Part shown: piece by piece, positions 62,146 through 63,337 of the stretch
Layout of the letters: each line of letters starts with the position of its first letter
How positions within the stretch are numbered: the first letter of the stretch is position 1
Origin: an uncultured Muribaculaceae bacterium
Lineage (GTDB): Bacteria; Bacteroidota; Bacteroidia; Bacteroidales; Muribaculaceae
Assembly: GCA_910586475.1 (NCBI GenBank)
Contig: CAJUHM010000005.1
Location: forward strand, 1 to 63,337
Direction: 5' to 3'
Length of the DNA stretch: 63,337 bases
Position numbers and translations under genes: made by a program
The notes under the pieces: model-generated
What the model saw: the letters and a program-made list of their open reading frames with translations, nothing else
What the model was told of the DNA's origin: nothing
Databases searched by the model: none

Positions 62146-63120
62146 ATGACTCCAATAGAATCCATCCGTCACTCCATATCATCTGAACTTGACCGTCTTA
62201 ACCGCCGTATAAACGACGCATTGATGTCGAATAACGGTCTGATGAACCGGGTGGTAGATGGTTACCTGACGACCAAAGGGAAGCAGATCCGTCCGATCCT
62301 TGTCATACTGACGGCAAAACTTTTCGGTGAGGTCAGTGACCGCGTCATAGCTGCAGCGGCTTCGGTCGAGATGCTTCACAATGCAACTCTGATTCATGAC
62401 GATGTTGTCGATGAGTCGAAGCTCCGCCGCGGTCAGGCGACAGTCAATTCAGTGTGGGATAATCAGATTGCAGTCCTGGTCGGAGACTTCTTCGTTTCGA
62501 GTGCTCTGCAACAGTCGATCTCTACGGGAGATCTGCGGATCGTCGAGGCTCTTGCACATCTGGGCAAGATCTTGTCGCTCGGCGAGGTTGACCAGATCTA
62601 TAATGCCCGCTACCACTGTCTTGACGAGGAGGCTTATTTCAAGATCATTTCCCATAAGACGGCGTCGCTTTTTGTCAGCTGCATAAAGATGGGGGCCTAT
62701 GCCGTGGATGCCGACGGTCCCAAGGTTGAATCGATGGAGCGTTTTGCCGAATTACTCGGCCTGTGCTTCCAGATCCGCGACGATATATTCGACTACTATT
62801 CTAACGATGAGGTGGGCAAGCCTACCGGGAATGACCTCCGTGAGGGTAAAATCACGCTTCCACTGCTCTATGCACTTACGAAGACTGACGATCCGGAGCG
62901 TGAAGCGATGCTCGCGCTTTCGAAGAAGGAGCAGCTTGAGGAGACGGAAATCGAGACTCTGATCGATTATGCGCGCCGCGCGGGCGGTATTGATTATGCT
63001 TATTCGACGATGGATCGTCTGCGTGATGAGGCTATGCAGCTTTTGTCGGGTTTCTCCGAGTCGCAGACAGTCGAGGATTTCCGCTCGATTTTTGATTATA
63101 TTATTTTACGGCGATATTAG
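62146..63120 (+). CDS. Long-chain polyprenyl diphosphate synthase
   Basis: The 324-residue protein belongs to the trans-prenyltransferase family that extends farnesyl or geranylgeranyl diphosphate with isopentenyl diphosphate, giving the side chain of menaquinone. The first Asp-rich motif is LIHDDVVDE (about 83-91) and the second QIRDDIFDY (about 210-218). TTKGKQIRP near residue 42 and NAT just before the first motif are other family marks. The chain length cannot be set with confidence; octaprenyl-type is plausible. It is divergent from polA. Confidence 0.93.
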   Translation: MTPIESIRHSISSELDRLNRRINDALMSNNGLMNRVVDGYLTTKGKQIRPILVILTAKLFGEVSDRVIAAAASVEMLHNATLIHDDVVDESKLRRGQATVNSVWDNQIAVLVGDFFVSSALQQSISTGDLRIVEALAHLGKILSLGEVDQIYNARYHCLDEEAYFKIISHKTASLFVSCIKMGAYAVDADGPKVESMERFAELLGLCFQIRDDIFDYYSNDEVGKPTGNDLREGKITLPLLYALTKTDDPEREAMLALSKKEQLEETEIETLIDYARRAGGIDYAYSTMDRLRDEAMQLLSGFSESQTVEDFRSIFDYIILRRY

Positions 63121-63337
63121 TGGTGAGACGGTTCGTGATAACGGTCCGTCTGCGGCGTTGCTTGCGGCACTCGGGTTAGGTCACGGACGGTAGTCCGCTC
63201 CCGTCACCCCTCGGCCTTAGCGCCTAACATCCGAACCGTTCTGACGAACCTTAGGGCGGTCCGTGATAACGTTCCGTCTGCTGCGTCGTCGAAGGGATGA
63301 GCACTCAGTCATTGACTGTTGTCAACTCCTTCGTTCT
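63121..63337. repeat. Cluster of imperfect direct and inverted repeats after the polyprenyl synthase gene
   Basis: Two 32-base copies (63129-63160 and 63257-63288) differ at four places and share a core of cgtgataacg. Between them lie inverted arms: acggttcg (63128-63135) with cgaaccgt (63232-63239), and gttagg (63175-63180) with cctaac (63223-63228). The region has no convincing gene. It could be a structured RNA, a repetitive intergenic element or a terminator cluster. Confidence 0.5.

Noticed and set aside
63121..63337. Possible CRISPR array at the window end
   Set aside because: Only two similar 32-base copies with four differences and a 96-base gap; no cas genes nearby.

Overview
The window looks like chromosomal DNA of a gut-type Bacteroidales bacterium, most likely of the Muribaculaceae (family assignment is inference). 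The signs are moderate GC, Bacteroidota promoters (TAnnTTTG at -7, several with TTG about 20 bases upstream), few Shine-Dalgarno sequences, a SIS-only arabinose-5-phosphate isomerase, DUF4491, DUF4091 and DUF2752 proteins, a 'D-L-Q-G-R-R-V' type C-terminal tail on a secreted protein, and Bacteroidales-type RND and TolC efflux operons. No phage, transposase, integrase or CRISPR array was recognised, so this is mostly core chromosome with a few lineage-specific clusters.

Layout. 1-7.8 kb: the 3' end of a glutamate-synthase-small-subunit-like oxidoreductase, then a tripartite RND efflux operon facing an AraC regulator. 8-11.4 kb (minus): ribH, a helical-repeat protein, a SIS sugar isomerase and a CapA-like lipoprotein; then tRNA-Ala(GGC). 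11.9-19.8 kb (minus): seven tightly packed genes encoding an SPFH protein with four zinc ribbons, a 4-TM coiled-coil protein, a large membrane-anchored coiled-coil protein, two tandem paralogous coiled-coil proteins, a bactofilin-like beta-repeat protein and a DEDDh exonuclease. This is the best candidate for an undescribed system. It lies behind manC. 21-28 kb (plus): panB, a MATE exporter, then four FKBP-type prolyl isomerases with a cysteine-free sirtuin and a secreted thioredoxin among them. 28.2-28.9 kb is gene-poor but holds a terminator that has no assigned gene.

28.9-40 kb: rlmN, a secreted CotH-kinase/discoidin protein and a GH123-like (DUF4091) protein, then dtd-mazG-deoC-GYF/dispanin-DUF2752 (plus), and a divergent FAH-fold protein with rex and an Ig-like lipoprotein (minus). 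40-50 kb (plus): a large TPR protein, a plug-less outer-membrane barrel, a dolichyl-phosphate-mannose-synthase-like glycosyltransferase, pyrC, beta-carbonic anhydrase, a glucosaminidase, queF and queC. 50-52.4 kb (minus): a transmembrane Ser/Thr kinase and bioB. 52.6-57.6 kb (plus): TolC-HlyD-two ABC-2 permeases without an ATPase gene. 57.6-62 kb (minus): DUF4491, a TPM-domain protein and polA. 62.1-63.1 kb (plus): a polyprenyl diphosphate synthase, followed by a cluster of imperfect repeats at the window edge.

The main themes are envelope export and folding (two efflux systems, MATE, four FKBPs, thioredoxin, SPFH cluster), tRNA and nucleotide metabolism (queF/queC, dtd, rlmN, deoC, mazG, pyrC), and cofactors (ribH, panB, bioB). 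All functional calls come from reading motifs by eye; no database search was run.
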